A stretch of 64,000 nt of DNA from Rhizobium sp. AC27/96 (lineage in GTDB: Bacteria; Pseudomonadota; Alphaproteobacteria; Rhizobiales; Rhizobiaceae). Made by a program: the position numbers and the translations under genes. Shown here one piece after another: positions 8,762-16,666 of the stretch. The stretch is from assembly GCF_001692325.1 (NCBI RefSeq), contig NZ_LXKN01000018.1:496001-560000 (forward strand), in the 5' to 3' direction. The notes below the pieces were generated by a model. That model worked only from the letters and a program-made list of their open reading frames with translations. It was not told the origin of the DNA and made no database searches. Positions within the stretch are counted from its first letter, which is position 1. Every line of letters begins with the position of its first letter.

Positions 8762-9655
8762 ATGACGATCCTATTGTCACGCCGGCAGACCCTTGCCGGC
8801 AGCTTGCTTGCGATTCCCGTTCTGGCAGGAGCAACGACGAATGGCCGCGCCGAGGAGAGCAGCAGTCAGCAAAAGCGGCTCGCCGCACTCGAGAGCAAAT
8901 ACCCCGGCCGCATCTGCGTGAGCATTCTCGACTTGGCAAGCGGCCGACGTGTCGATCATCGCGCCGGTGAGCGCATGCTCATATGCAGCACCTTTAAAAC
9001 GTTGATAGCAGCCTTGGTGCTTACCCGCGTCGACAAAGGCGAAGAGAAGTTCGACCGGCGCATTGCCTATTCGAAGAGTGATCTTGTCGAAAGCTCTCCG
9101 GCAACCGGGGCTCAGCTCGAAACCGGCAGCATGACTATCGCGGAACTCTGTGCGGCAGCCATGACGCTCAGTGACAACACGGCGGCTAATCTTCTGCTCG
9201 CTAGCTTTGGCGGCCCCAAGGCTCTGACCGCCTTCTGCCGTAGCCTTGGCGATGATATCACCCGGCTCGATCGCACGGAGCCCACCCTGAATTATCACGA
9301 TAAGCCGGACGACCAGCGCGACACCACGACAGCCGCCGCAATGCTGGAAAATCTCCGGCGGCTTCTGTTCAGCGATCTGCTGTCTGCGGCTTCGAGATCT
9401 CAACTTGCCGCCTGGCTGATGACCAACAAGACCGGCGACACCCGCTTGCGTGCCGGCGTTCCGAAGGGTTGGCTGGCGGGTGACAAGACCGGGACGAATG
9501 GCGACAAGGATGGCAATGCCAACGACATAGCCGTTCTATGGCCGACAAATCGCGCACCGATCATCGTAACTGCCTATTGCGAGATACCGGGGATCTCCGC
9601 CGACGCACGCAATTCGATCATCGCCGAGATCGGCCGCATTGCCGCCGAGATCTGA
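8762..9655 (+). CDS. Class A beta-lactamase
   Basis: A 297-residue serine beta-lactamase with all class A landmarks: the nucleophile motif STFK (Ser76, Lys79; the equivalent of Ser70), SDN at 137-139, the omega-loop EPTLN with the general base Glu173, and KTG at 242-244 after GWLAGD. The N-terminus has LSRRQTLAG followed by a hydrophobic stretch, which looks like a twin-arginine export signal. The reading frame opens earlier at 8687, but ATG 8762 gives this signal directly after a GGAA ribosome site. It should hydrolyse penicillins or cephalosporins in the periplasm; spectrum cannot be predicted here. It is divergent from the AmpR-like regulator and 105 bases before the class C gene, so one regulator may control both. 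Confidence 0.93.
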   Translation: MTILLSRRQTLAGSLLAIPVLAGATTNGRAEESSSQQKRLAALESKYPGRICVSILDLASGRRVDHRAGERMLICSTFKTLIAALVLTRVDKGEEKFDRRIAYSKSDLVESSPATGAQLETGSMTIAELCAAAMTLSDNTAANLLLASFGGPKALTAFCRSLGDDITRLDRTEPTLNYHDKPDDQRDTTTAAAMLENLRRLLFSDLLSAASRSQLAAWLMTNKTGDTRLRAGVPKGWLAGDKTGTNGDKDGNANDIAVLWPTNRAPIIVTAYCEIPGISADARNSIIAEIGRIAAEI

Positions 9656-9760
9656 AACAGCAGCCGCGTAACGGCGAGCACAGTCATGGCCATCCCTCTT
9701 CAATCCCCGCTCCGGCCGCCACGTATGCCATACGGCCAGCACCGCCAAAAGGATATCATC

Positions 9761-10954
9761 TTGAACACGCATTTCATTTCACTGCGGAAGCTTGGCGCCG
9801 TCGCCAGCTGCCTCTTCTATGGTGTTGCCGCGCACGCTGCCGATGGCAGCGAGCAGGCGCAAATGGAGCAGGCCGTCAATGCAATTATTCAGCCGCTGAT
9901 GGCGGAAAACGATGTCCCGGGACTGGCCGTTGGCATCACCGTCAAGGGCAAGCGCTATACCTTCAATTATGGGGTTGCCTCGAAAGAGAGCGGCCAGAAG
10001 GTCACGGACGACACGCTCTTCGAACTTGGCTCGATCAGCAAGACCTTCACGGCGGCACTTGGCTCCTATGCTGAGGTCAGCGGCAAGCTGTCCTTTGCCG
10101 ACAAGGCAACCAAATATCTGCCGGCGCTTTCCGGCACGAGCTTCGACAAGATAAGCCTTCTCGATCTCGTCACCTATAGCGCAGGCGGCCTGCCCTTGCA
10201 GTTTCCCGACGATGTGACCGACAACGACAAGATGATTGCCTATTATCGTAACTGGCGCCCGTCCTATGCTCCCGGCACCTATCGGCTCTATTCCAATACG
10301 AGCATCGGCCTCTTTGGCTATCTGGCGGCCCAAGCTATGGACGAGCCATTCGATACGCTGATGCAGGACAAGATCATCAGAGGGCTCGGCCTCAACAATA
10401 CCTTCGTCCGCGTCCCGCCCGGCGAGATGGGCAATTACGCCTATGGCTATTCGAAGCTGGGCAAGCCGATCCGGGTGAACCCTGGCGTTCTCGACACGCA
10501 GGCCTATGGCATAAAGACCACCGCACCCGACATGCTCAGCGTTCTCGAAGCCAATATGGACAGCTCCAAGCTCGACCCGACGCTGCAGCACGCAATCGCG
10601 GCGACCCATGTCGGCTTCTACACGGTCGGCGATACGACGCAGGGTCTGGGTTGGGAGATCTACGCCTACCCGACAACGCTTGCCCGACTGCTGGAAGGCA
10701 ACTCGTCGGACATGGCTCTCGACCCGCATAAGATCACCCGCCTCTCGCCGCCGCAACAGCCACGCAAGGACAGCTGGCTCAACAAGACCGGCTCGACAAA
10801 TGGCTTTGGTGCCTATGCGGCTTTCGTTCCGTCCAAGCAGATCGGCATCGTCCTGCTTGCGAACAAGAACTATCCGATCCCGGAACGCGTCAAGGCCGCA
10901 TACAAGATCATGACGGCAATCGGAAACCTGCCTGAGCAGAACGACGCGCAATAG
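9761..10954 (+). CDS. ampC: Class C (AmpC-type) beta-lactamase
   Basis: A 397-residue enzyme with the class C motifs: SISK (Ser91 nucleophile, Lys94), YSN at 177-179 and KTG at 342-344 within WLNKTGSTNGFG. The signal peptide ends AAHA near residue 26. The best start is the TTG at 9761, preceded by AAGGA at seven-base spacing; the ATGs upstream at 9686 and 9725 lack a ribosome site and would add a proline-rich tail before the signal peptide. Class C enzymes inactivate cephalosporins and are usually induced through AmpR. Here a class A gene lies between regulator and ampC, which is unusual; both may share the AmpR-driven transcript. A strong terminator follows. Confidence 0.92.
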   Translation: MNTHFISLRKLGAVASCLFYGVAAHAADGSEQAQMEQAVNAIIQPLMAENDVPGLAVGITVKGKRYTFNYGVASKESGQKVTDDTLFELGSISKTFTAALGSYAEVSGKLSFADKATKYLPALSGTSFDKISLLDLVTYSAGGLPLQFPDDVTDNDKMIAYYRNWRPSYAPGTYRLYSNTSIGLFGYLAAQAMDEPFDTLMQDKIIRGLGLNNTFVRVPPGEMGNYAYGYSKLGKPIRVNPGVLDTQAYGIKTTAPDMLSVLEANMDSSKLDPTLQHAIAATHVGFYTVGDTTQGLGWEIYAYPTTLARLLEGNSSDMALDPHKITRLSPPQQPRKDSWLNKTGSTNGFGAYAAFVPSKQIGIVLLANKNYPIPERVKAAYKIMTAIGNLPEQNDAQ

Positions 10955-10990
10955 CGGTATCAGCTGCAGGGTTTGCTCTGCCTGGCAAAA

Positions 10991-11028
10991 GACCGGCTCT
11001 CGGAAAAAACGAGGGCCGGTCACTTTCA
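10991..11028 (+). terminator. Intrinsic terminator after ampC
   Basis: GACCGGCTCTCG at 10991-11002 pairs over 12 positions (one G-U) with CGAGGGCCGGTC at 11010-11021, around a GAAAAAA loop, followed by ACTTTCAGTTT. It ends the beta-lactamase transcript. Confidence 0.8.
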
Positions 11029-11044
11029 GTTTATGGGTTGATTG

Positions 11045-11203
11045 CTATCGATTGCCGGAAGACTGGCGCGGGGCAGCGTCTGCGTGGGAGGCTTCTGTCC
11101 CGTTGAAGAATTCCTGCAGGAGCCGGGTAATCCGCTCTGGGGATGTGCCCTTGGCATATTCTTCCTGCATCCGGCGTCTTACTAACATTTCCAAGACTGA
11201 CAT
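11045..11203 (-). CDS. Small basic protein of 52 residues, unknown function
   Basis: The complement strand codes for 52 residues from ATG 11203, which follows a GAGGTG ribosome site at five bases. The frame runs farther up to 11263 but without a ribosome site. The N-terminal two thirds, MSVLEMLVRRRMQEEYAK then SPERITRLLQEFF, is predicted to form two amphipathic helices, and the tail is loose and polar. It has no signal peptide or membrane segment. I do not recognise a family. The good ribosome site and helix pattern argue for a real gene; its small size leaves doubt. Confidence 0.5.
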   Translation of the reverse strand: MSVLEMLVRRRMQEEYAKGTSPERITRLLQEFFNGTEASHADAAPRQSSGNR

Positions 11204-11498
11204 GTCTTTCACCTCACAAATCCGGCGCAAGGCAAATGTCGCTCTCATTGGCATGCGAGGCAAGTTACAGTTTTTTCATGGTTTTAGCGGGTGACAATCC
11301 AGACTCGAATGCCTATGTATCGCACCGAAGAAAGAACGCTGTCTCCAATCACGGCGTGATTTTCCCCTCAATTGCCGAATACCGGCACATCAAAAAATTG
11401 AAAGCGGCCAAACGGTCGGTTGTTTGCGTTTCGTTAACTTCCGTGCTTTAGCGCGCACACCCCGGCCTTTGGATGAGGTCGCATGCAAGGAATAAATA

Positions 11499-11897
11499 AT
11501 GCCCGTAAAGAAAAGCTCCGCCTCCGATGTTTTCCAACGCAAGATCTCGGATTTTTGCGATCTGCGGCTCGCGCCGCTGCTGCAGCCCCGCAGCTTCGAA
11601 AACCTCAAGGGCTTCATGATCGGGCTCGTCGTCTTCCAGTCGCGTCCTCCATTGCGCGCCGGAAGAGTAGACTGGCAGGAAATCGCATCGCTCTGTGGCA
11701 TGGACGCGGAAATGAGCCCAGAGTTCAAGCGAGCGGCGCAGCCAGGTTTTGACGCTATTCAGCGCTGGCTGAGAGCGACCAAAACCCCCACGACGCCTAT
11801 CGCACCTGTTTCTCGCGCCGCGCCCAAAGCCCCGCTGCGGGTCGCTACCAAGCCACGTATCACCATTCAGCCACAACGCCGCGCAGCCGCCTCCTAA
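11499..11897 (+). CDS. Unknown protein of 132 residues, helical with a basic tail
   Basis: The product starts MPVKKSSASDVFQRKISDF after an AAGGA ribosome site. Residues about 10-90 look helical (FENLKGFMIGLVVFQ, VDWQEIASLCGMDAEM) and the last 35 are a proline-, arginine- and alanine-rich tail (TPTTPIAPVSRAAPKAP and on). The DWQEIASLCG part recalls N-terminal segments of some rhizobial integrase-like proteins, but no recombinase catalytic residues are present, so I cannot call it one; a truncated relic is possible. Divergent from the 52-residue gene, with 295 bases between in which I found no further gene. Confidence 0.45.
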   Translation: MPVKKSSASDVFQRKISDFCDLRLAPLLQPRSFENLKGFMIGLVVFQSRPPLRAGRVDWQEIASLCGMDAEMSPEFKRAAQPGFDAIQRWLRATKTPTTPIAPVSRAAPKAPLRVATKPRITIQPQRRAAAS

Positions 11898-11980
11898 AAG
11901 CCCTGGCGGAGTCTTTTCACCTTCTGCCCATCCCGGCATCTACCTACCCTCCCTCGACAGATCATCAAAAGCTGTTCAGA

Positions 11981-11991
11981 ATAATACCAGT
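11981..11991. promoter_or_regulatory. Candidate GntR operator, copy 1 (ATAATACCAGT)
   Basis: The 11-mer ATAATACCAGT lies 53 bases before the GntR start and recurs exactly at 12788-12798, before the nanEK-like gene. TGTTC and GAACA flank it as inverted pentamers. Its position fits autoregulation. Confidence 0.45.
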
Positions 11992-12044
11992 AGCGAACAG
12001 GATGAAAATTATCCGTGGTCGCTCCGTGGAAGGGTAGGTTCTCC

Positions 12045-12791
12045 TTGGCGAATGAAATTATAGAGCTGGTCAGAAGCGAATTCGCCTCCGGCACGCAAGG
12101 GATGCCGCTCTACAAGCGGCTCAAGACAGCAATCGAAGCGGCCGTCCGCAACCATGCGTTCAAGTCCGGCTCGGTACTACCGGGTGAACGGTCTCTCGCC
12201 GAAGCTCTTTCGCTATCGAGGGTTACCGTTCGCAAGGCGCTTGCCATGCTGGAAGAGGAAGGCATGCTCAGCCGGCGGCAAGGCGCGCGCAGCGAAATCG
12301 GCTCCCGGGTCGAGAAGTCGCTTTCCACGCTGACCAGCTTTTCCGAAGACCTGCGCGCCCGCGGAATGGAGCCCGGATGCATATGGCTCTCCAAACAGTT
12401 AACTCGTCCCTCGCCAACTGAAATGATGGCGCTCGGCATTTCCGCAAACGCACAGGTCTTGCGCATGCGCAGGGTGCGAACCGCCGATGGCGCTCCGATT
12501 GCGGTCGAGCATGCGGCGGTGCCGGTGCGCTTTCTCCCCTCGCCTGCTTCGGTCGGCGATTCCCTGTACGACGCGCTTGCCCAGCGCGGCTTTCTACCCC
12601 GGCGTGCCATCCAGAGGATGCGGGCGCGTGCGGCCTCTCTCGAAGACGCTCAGCATCTGCGTTGCGAGCCGGGAGCCCCGATCCTGACGACGGAGCGACG
12701 CTGCTTTCTCGGTGACGGCGAGATCGTCGAATATTGCGAAACACGCTACAAGGGCGAAGTCTATGATTTCGTCTTCGAGCTTCAGAGATAA
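12045..12791 (+). CDS. GntR-family regulator with UTRA domain (HutC type)
   Basis: A protein of about 248 residues. Residues about 18-80 form a winged helix (MPLYKRLKTAIEAAVRN, GSVLPGERSLAEALSLSRVTVRKALAMLEEEGML). The rest is a UTRA ligand domain with the usual R-x-R-x-ADG-PIAVEHA segment, the signature of sugar-phosphate-sensing NagR-like regulators. Start: TTG 12045 follows AGGGTAGG and begins just before the conserved region; a GTG at 12015 is a weaker alternative. It lies 67 bases upstream of the nanEK-like gene in the same direction, so it likely represses that operon and answers to an N-acylhexosamine phosphate. Both upstream gaps share the 11-mer described separately. Confidence 0.85.
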   Translation: MANEIIELVRSEFASGTQGMPLYKRLKTAIEAAVRNHAFKSGSVLPGERSLAEALSLSRVTVRKALAMLEEEGMLSRRQGARSEIGSRVEKSLSTLTSFSEDLRARGMEPGCIWLSKQLTRPSPTEMMALGISANAQVLRMRRVRTADGAPIAVEHAAVPVRFLPSPASVGDSLYDALAQRGFLPRRAIQRMRARAASLEDAQHLRCEPGAPILTTERRCFLGDGEIVEYCETRYKGEVYDFVFELQR

Positions 12792-12821
12792 TACCAGTTT
12801 AAAACCGGTTGCTTTCTGGTA
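12788..12821. promoter_or_regulatory. Candidate GntR operator region, copy 2, before the nanEK operon
   Basis: ATAATACCAGT recurs at 12788-12798, overlapping the GntR stop codon. TACCAG at 12792-12797 and CTGGTA at 12816-12821 are an inverted pair, with the palindrome AACCGGTT between them at 12803-12810. A repressor bound here would sit on the promoter of the downstream operon. Confidence 0.5.
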
Positions 12822-12858
12822 AGTGTCGTCTATCGTGGCGCTCTGAAAGGGGTGCCGA

Positions 12859-14373
12859 ATGCGCAAGGAATATCTCAATCTAAGCCTCATCGTCTCATGC
12901 CAGCCCGTGCCTGACGGGGCGATGGACGAGGCAATTTTCGTCACCGCCTTTGCGCAAGCGGCGCTGGCGGCCGGCGCGCGGGCACTGCGCATCGAATCGT
13001 CAGCCTATGTCGCCGCTGTTAGAGCTGCCGTCGACGCGCCGATCATCGGAATCATCAAACGCGATCTCGATGACAGCCCCGTGCGCATCACACCCTTCGT
13101 CGCCGATGTCGAGGCTTTGGCTGATGCCGGCGCCGACATCATCGCCTTCGATGCGACCGACCGACCTCGGCCCGAAACGATCGAGACGCTTCTCGCCGCC
13201 ATCAAGGCGAGAGGCCTGTTATCGATGGCGGATTGCTCGTGCCTGGATGATGCGAAGCGAGCGCTGGCGGCAGGCGTCGATTTCGTCGGCACCACCATGT
13301 CCGGCTATGTCGGCGGCCCCGAGCCGGTGGAGCCGGACATCGCATTGATCACAGCCATCCGGCAGCTGACGCCCTATGTGATCGCCGAGGGCCGCATCCG
13401 CACGCCGGAACAGGCGGCCGAAGCGGCGCGTGCCGGCGCTTGCGCCGTCGTCGTCGGATCGGCGATCACGCGCACCGAGCACGTGACCTCATGGTTTCGC
13501 GAAGCGATTTCAGCCGCCTTTTCGGAGCAAGATGCAGCAACGCTCGCCATTGATATCGGCGGCACCAAGATGCTTGCAGCGTTGGTTCACGGATCACGAG
13601 TTTTGGCCGAGGCAACCATCGCAACCAGCCGGGAGGCGGGACCCGACGCCTGGCTGGCGGCAGTCGCCGAACAGGCAGAGCCTTGGAACGGTCAGTATGA
13701 CCGCATCGGTATCGCAGCGACCGGCCTCATCCGCGACGGGCATTGGTCGGCGCTCAATCCCGCGACGCTTGCGATCCCGGATGGCTATACGCTAGTGGCG
13801 AAAGCCAGCGCGCTGTTCAAAAAACCGGCCTTCGCTGTCAATGATGCCCAGGCGGCGGCCTGGGGCGAGCACAGGTTCGGAGCGGGCGAAAATGAAGACA
13901 CCGTCTTCCTGACCATCTCGACCGGCATCGGTGGTGGCGTGGTGGTGAATGGACGCCCGTTGCTTGGTCTTGCCGGCCATTTCGGCCTGGTTCGTAGCCC
14001 GACGCTCGGCCAATCTCCGTTGGAAGACATCGTTTCCGGCCGCTGGATGGCCGCCGAATCGGCGAGCGTCGGACATCCAGCCGAAGCCCCGGAAATATTC
14101 TGGCAAGCACGCAACGGCGCCGCCTGGGCGCAGGCCATCATCGCGCAATCGGCGTCGCGCGTCGCACTCCTTTGCCGCGACATTCAGATGATGCTTGCCC
14201 CCAAGCGCATCGTCATCGGCGGTGGCATAGGCCTGGCGCCCGGCTATCTCGATGCCGTCGAGGCCCAGTTGGCGGGACTTTCCGCGCATATCGCACCACA
14301 TCTGGTCGCCGCCAGCCTTGGCCCCCATGCCGGCATCATCGGTGCCGCCGATCTTGCGAGGCGCGATCGGTAA
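12859..14373 (+). CDS. Fused NanE-ROK: N-acylmannosamine-6-phosphate 2-epimerase / N-acylmannosamine kinase
   Basis: A 504-residue two-domain enzyme. Residues 1 to about 222 are a NanE TIM barrel: LIVSCQPVPDGAMD at the start, catalytic-type lysine in IIKRD (Lys67), DATDRPRP near residue 100, VIAEGRI at 174-180 and a phosphate-binding VVVGSAITR. Residues about 228-504 are a ROK sugar kinase: phosphate loop AIDIGGTK (231-237) and ISTGIGGGVV near 353. Together they would phosphorylate N-acylmannosamine and epimerise it to N-acylglucosamine 6-phosphate. Odd: the ROK zinc site after GAGH (normally a run of cysteines ending GCxE) is missing; here it reads GLAGHFGLVRSPTLGQ. No sialate lyase gene lies nearby, so the sugar may be free mannosamine derivative rather than sialic acid. 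Confidence 0.88.
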   Translation: MRKEYLNLSLIVSCQPVPDGAMDEAIFVTAFAQAALAAGARALRIESSAYVAAVRAAVDAPIIGIIKRDLDDSPVRITPFVADVEALADAGADIIAFDATDRPRPETIETLLAAIKARGLLSMADCSCLDDAKRALAAGVDFVGTTMSGYVGGPEPVEPDIALITAIRQLTPYVIAEGRIRTPEQAAEAARAGACAVVVGSAITRTEHVTSWFREAISAAFSEQDAATLAIDIGGTKMLAALVHGSRVLAEATIATSREAGPDAWLAAVAEQAEPWNGQYDRIGIAATGLIRDGHWSALNPATLAIPDGYTLVAKASALFKKPAFAVNDAQAAAWGEHRFGAGENEDTVFLTISTGIGGGVVVNGRPLLGLAGHFGLVRSPTLGQSPLEDIVSGRWMAAESASVGHPAEAPEIFWQARNGAAWAQAIIAQSASRVALLCRDIQMMLAPKRIVIGGGIGLAPGYLDAVEAQLAGLSAHIAPHLVAASLGPHAGIIGAADLARRDR

Positions 14374-14421
14374 ACAAGCCCAATGCAAGTCAAAAACAAC
14401 GATAAAGGAAAGGGAACAATA

Positions 14422-15747
14422 ATGAAATTCAAATACTTATCGTCTGCAATGCTCGCCCTGATGCTGTCGGCAACGGCATTGCCGGGCCTCGCAAACGCCA
14501 AGGTGGTCGTGCTCGGCTGGCCGGGTGGTTCTGAGGAAACCGCCTTGCGCGCCACCACCGACCTCTACAACAAGACCGCGTCCGACGCCGACAAGATCGA
14601 GCTGCTGTTCTTCAATCGCGACGGCTTCTTCGACAAGCTGCAGGCCGATATGGCTGCCGGCTCGGACGCTTTCGACGTCAACCTCGTCGCGACCTATTCG
14701 ATCGGCCGTTACGCTCCCTATATGGAGCCGATCGAGCTCAACGCCGAGGCAACAAAGGTGTTCGGCGATACGGTATTGAAGACCATGCAGTTCGACGGCA
14801 AACAATATGGCGTGCCGACGGACCTCTCCCTGCACTTCATGTACTACCGCAAGGATCTCGTCGACGCACTTATCGCCGACCCCGAAGCCAAGGCCAAATA
14901 TGCCGAGATCTCAAAGAAGTATCTCGGCAAGGAGCTTGCTCCAAAGCAGCCTGACGAATGGACATGGGATGACTGGGCGGCAACGTCGCTCTATTTCAGC
15001 AAGCAGGTGAACCGCCAGAGCCCCGTGCGCTATGGCGCCGTGCTGCAGATGAAGAACCTGCTCTTCAACATGATGGTGTTCCAATCCCTTCCCCGCGCCT
15101 ATGGCGGCGACTGGATGGACGCCAGCGGCAACATCATCGTCGATTCCGACGCCTACAAGACTGCTCTGACACTTTATAAAACGCTCTACGACGCCGGCGT
15201 CTCGCCGAAGGATTCACTCAGCTACGAATATGCCGAAACCAACGCGGCCTATAGCTCAGGACAGGCGGCGACCGCCTTGCAGTGGAATGCCGCTGCGGCC
15301 GAACTGACCGATGCCAAGAAATCGCCTGCCGTCGCTGATGTCACCGGTGTCGTCGCGCCGCCAGCCGGGCCAAATGGGCGCGCCGACCATATTCACGGTC
15401 TCGGCCTCGGCCTGAACAAGAACGCCAAGAACAAGGAGGGCGCCGTCAAGTTTCTGAAATGGCTGTCCTCCGAAGACGCGGCCCTTGCCTATGCCCGCGC
15501 GGGCGGCTCCCCGGCGCTGACACCCGACGTCGTTGCAAAAGTGGCCAAGGAGCGTCCCGATCTGGTCAAGCTCGGGGAATTTGCCAGCAAGTACGGCTAT
15601 GTGATGACCGGCGCTACTTCCGCCAAGGCGCTTTCGGTCTATGAGCTGCAGGCCAAGGAATTCACAGGCTATTGGTCCGGCCAGCAGAGCCTCGATGACG
15701 CGCTTGCCCACACCAAGGCCGGCATGCAGGACCTCTTGAAGAAATAA
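14422..15747 (+). CDS. CUT1-type sugar ABC transporter, substrate-binding protein
   Basis: A 441-residue periplasmic binding protein. It has a signal peptide (MKFKYLSSAMLALMLSATAL... ending ANA) and a family 1 (MalE-like) layout: FFDKLQADMAAGSDAFDVNLVATYSIGRYAPYMEPIEL in lobe one, then YGVPTDLSLHFMYYRKDLV, the usual hinge. It would capture a sugar for the two permeases that follow, 12 bases and then directly downstream. Start ATG 14422 follows AAGGAAAGGGA. The gene before it makes an N-acylmannosamine enzyme, so an amino sugar or its oligomer is the likely ligand (inference from context). Confidence 0.88.
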   Translation: MKFKYLSSAMLALMLSATALPGLANAKVVVLGWPGGSEETALRATTDLYNKTASDADKIELLFFNRDGFFDKLQADMAAGSDAFDVNLVATYSIGRYAPYMEPIELNAEATKVFGDTVLKTMQFDGKQYGVPTDLSLHFMYYRKDLVDALIADPEAKAKYAEISKKYLGKELAPKQPDEWTWDDWAATSLYFSKQVNRQSPVRYGAVLQMKNLLFNMMVFQSLPRAYGGDWMDASGNIIVDSDAYKTALTLYKTLYDAGVSPKDSLSYEYAETNAAYSSGQAATALQWNAAAAELTDAKKSPAVADVTGVVAPPAGPNGRADHIHGLGLGLNKNAKNKEGAVKFLKWLSSEDAALAYARAGGSPALTPDVVAKVAKERPDLVKLGEFASKYGYVMTGATSAKALSVYELQAKEFTGYWSGQQSLDDALAHTKAGMQDLLKK

Positions 15748-15759
15748 GGACAGGACCGG

Positions 15760-16665
15760 ATGCCCGCTTTAAGGCATCCGGCCGCTGCTGCTGACACCAT
15801 GGCTCTCGTAAAACGCACCGAAGGCAGGCTCTACCTGGCACCCCTTGTCGGGTTTCTGCTGCTGTTCCTTGGCTTTCCAGCCCTTCTCAATCTTGTCTAT
15901 TCGGTGTCGACGGTCTCGTTCGAAACATTGCGCAGTCCGCAGATCAGCGGCTTTGGCAATTACGTCACGGCCCTGACGGAAGCGGCGTTCTGGCAATCAG
16001 TGTGGTTCTCGCTGCGCTTCGGCATCATCACCGCCGTCAGCGAGTGTCTGCTCGGTCTCTTCCTGGCGATTTTCCTGAAACCATTGCTGTCGGCGCGGCC
16101 GGTGCTGATGGCGCCGCTCATGCTGCCGCTCATGGTCGCACCCGCCATGGTCGGCCTGATGTACCGGCTCGTGCTGCACGAGTTCGCCGGACCTGTCCCC
16201 TACTATCTCTACGAATGGTTCGGCGACAGCCCCGCATTCCTCGACTACACCAATGCCTTTCGCACACTCATTGTCATCGAAGTGCTGCAGTGGACACCAT
16301 TCGCCTTCCTGCTTTTCTATGTCGCCTATATCGCCATCCCCGCGGATGTGCATGAGGCAGCCGCACTCGACGGCGCGACGGGCCTCCAGCGACTATGGCG
16401 CATCGATCTGCCGCTGATGCTTCCGACGCTGGTTGTCGCCTTCTTCATCCGCTTCATCGACGGGTTCCGCGTCTTCGACAATGTCTACGCGCTCACCGGC
16501 AGCGGAGCCGGCGGATCGACGACCTCGCTTTCGATCTACATCTATCAGGCCTTCTTCAAGGAGGGCGCGATCGGCAAGGCGGTGGCGGCCTCCGTCGTCC
16601 TGTTCGTCACCTCGCTACTGGTCCTTGCCGGCTTGAACTGGCTGAGTGCACGAAGGAAGAGATAG
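15760..16665 (+). CDS. CUT1-type sugar ABC transporter permease 1 (MalF-like)
   Basis: A 301-residue inner-membrane protein with six hydrophobic segments, the first at residues about 25-45 (LYLAPLVGFLLLFLGFPA). The cytoplasmic loop that contacts the ATPase is present as EAAALDGATGLQRLWRIDLPLM, near residue 205. This is the EAA motif of MalF-type permeases. It follows the binding-protein gene by 12 bases with a GGACAGGA ribosome site. It pairs with the next gene to form the channel. Confidence 0.9.
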   Translation: MPALRHPAAAADTMALVKRTEGRLYLAPLVGFLLLFLGFPALLNLVYSVSTVSFETLRSPQISGFGNYVTALTEAAFWQSVWFSLRFGIITAVSECLLGLFLAIFLKPLLSARPVLMAPLMLPLMVAPAMVGLMYRLVLHEFAGPVPYYLYEWFGDSPAFLDYTNAFRTLIVIEVLQWTPFAFLLFYVAYIAIPADVHEAAALDGATGLQRLWRIDLPLMLPTLVVAFFIRFIDGFRVFDNVYALTGSGAGGSTTSLSIYIYQAFFKEGAIGKAVAASVVLFVTSLLVLAGLNWLSARRKR

Positions 16666-16666
16666 G

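Noticed and set aside
9779..11023. A 414-codon leftward frame antisense to ampC
   Set aside because: No domain, composition of a shadow frame; ampC motifs are on the + strand.
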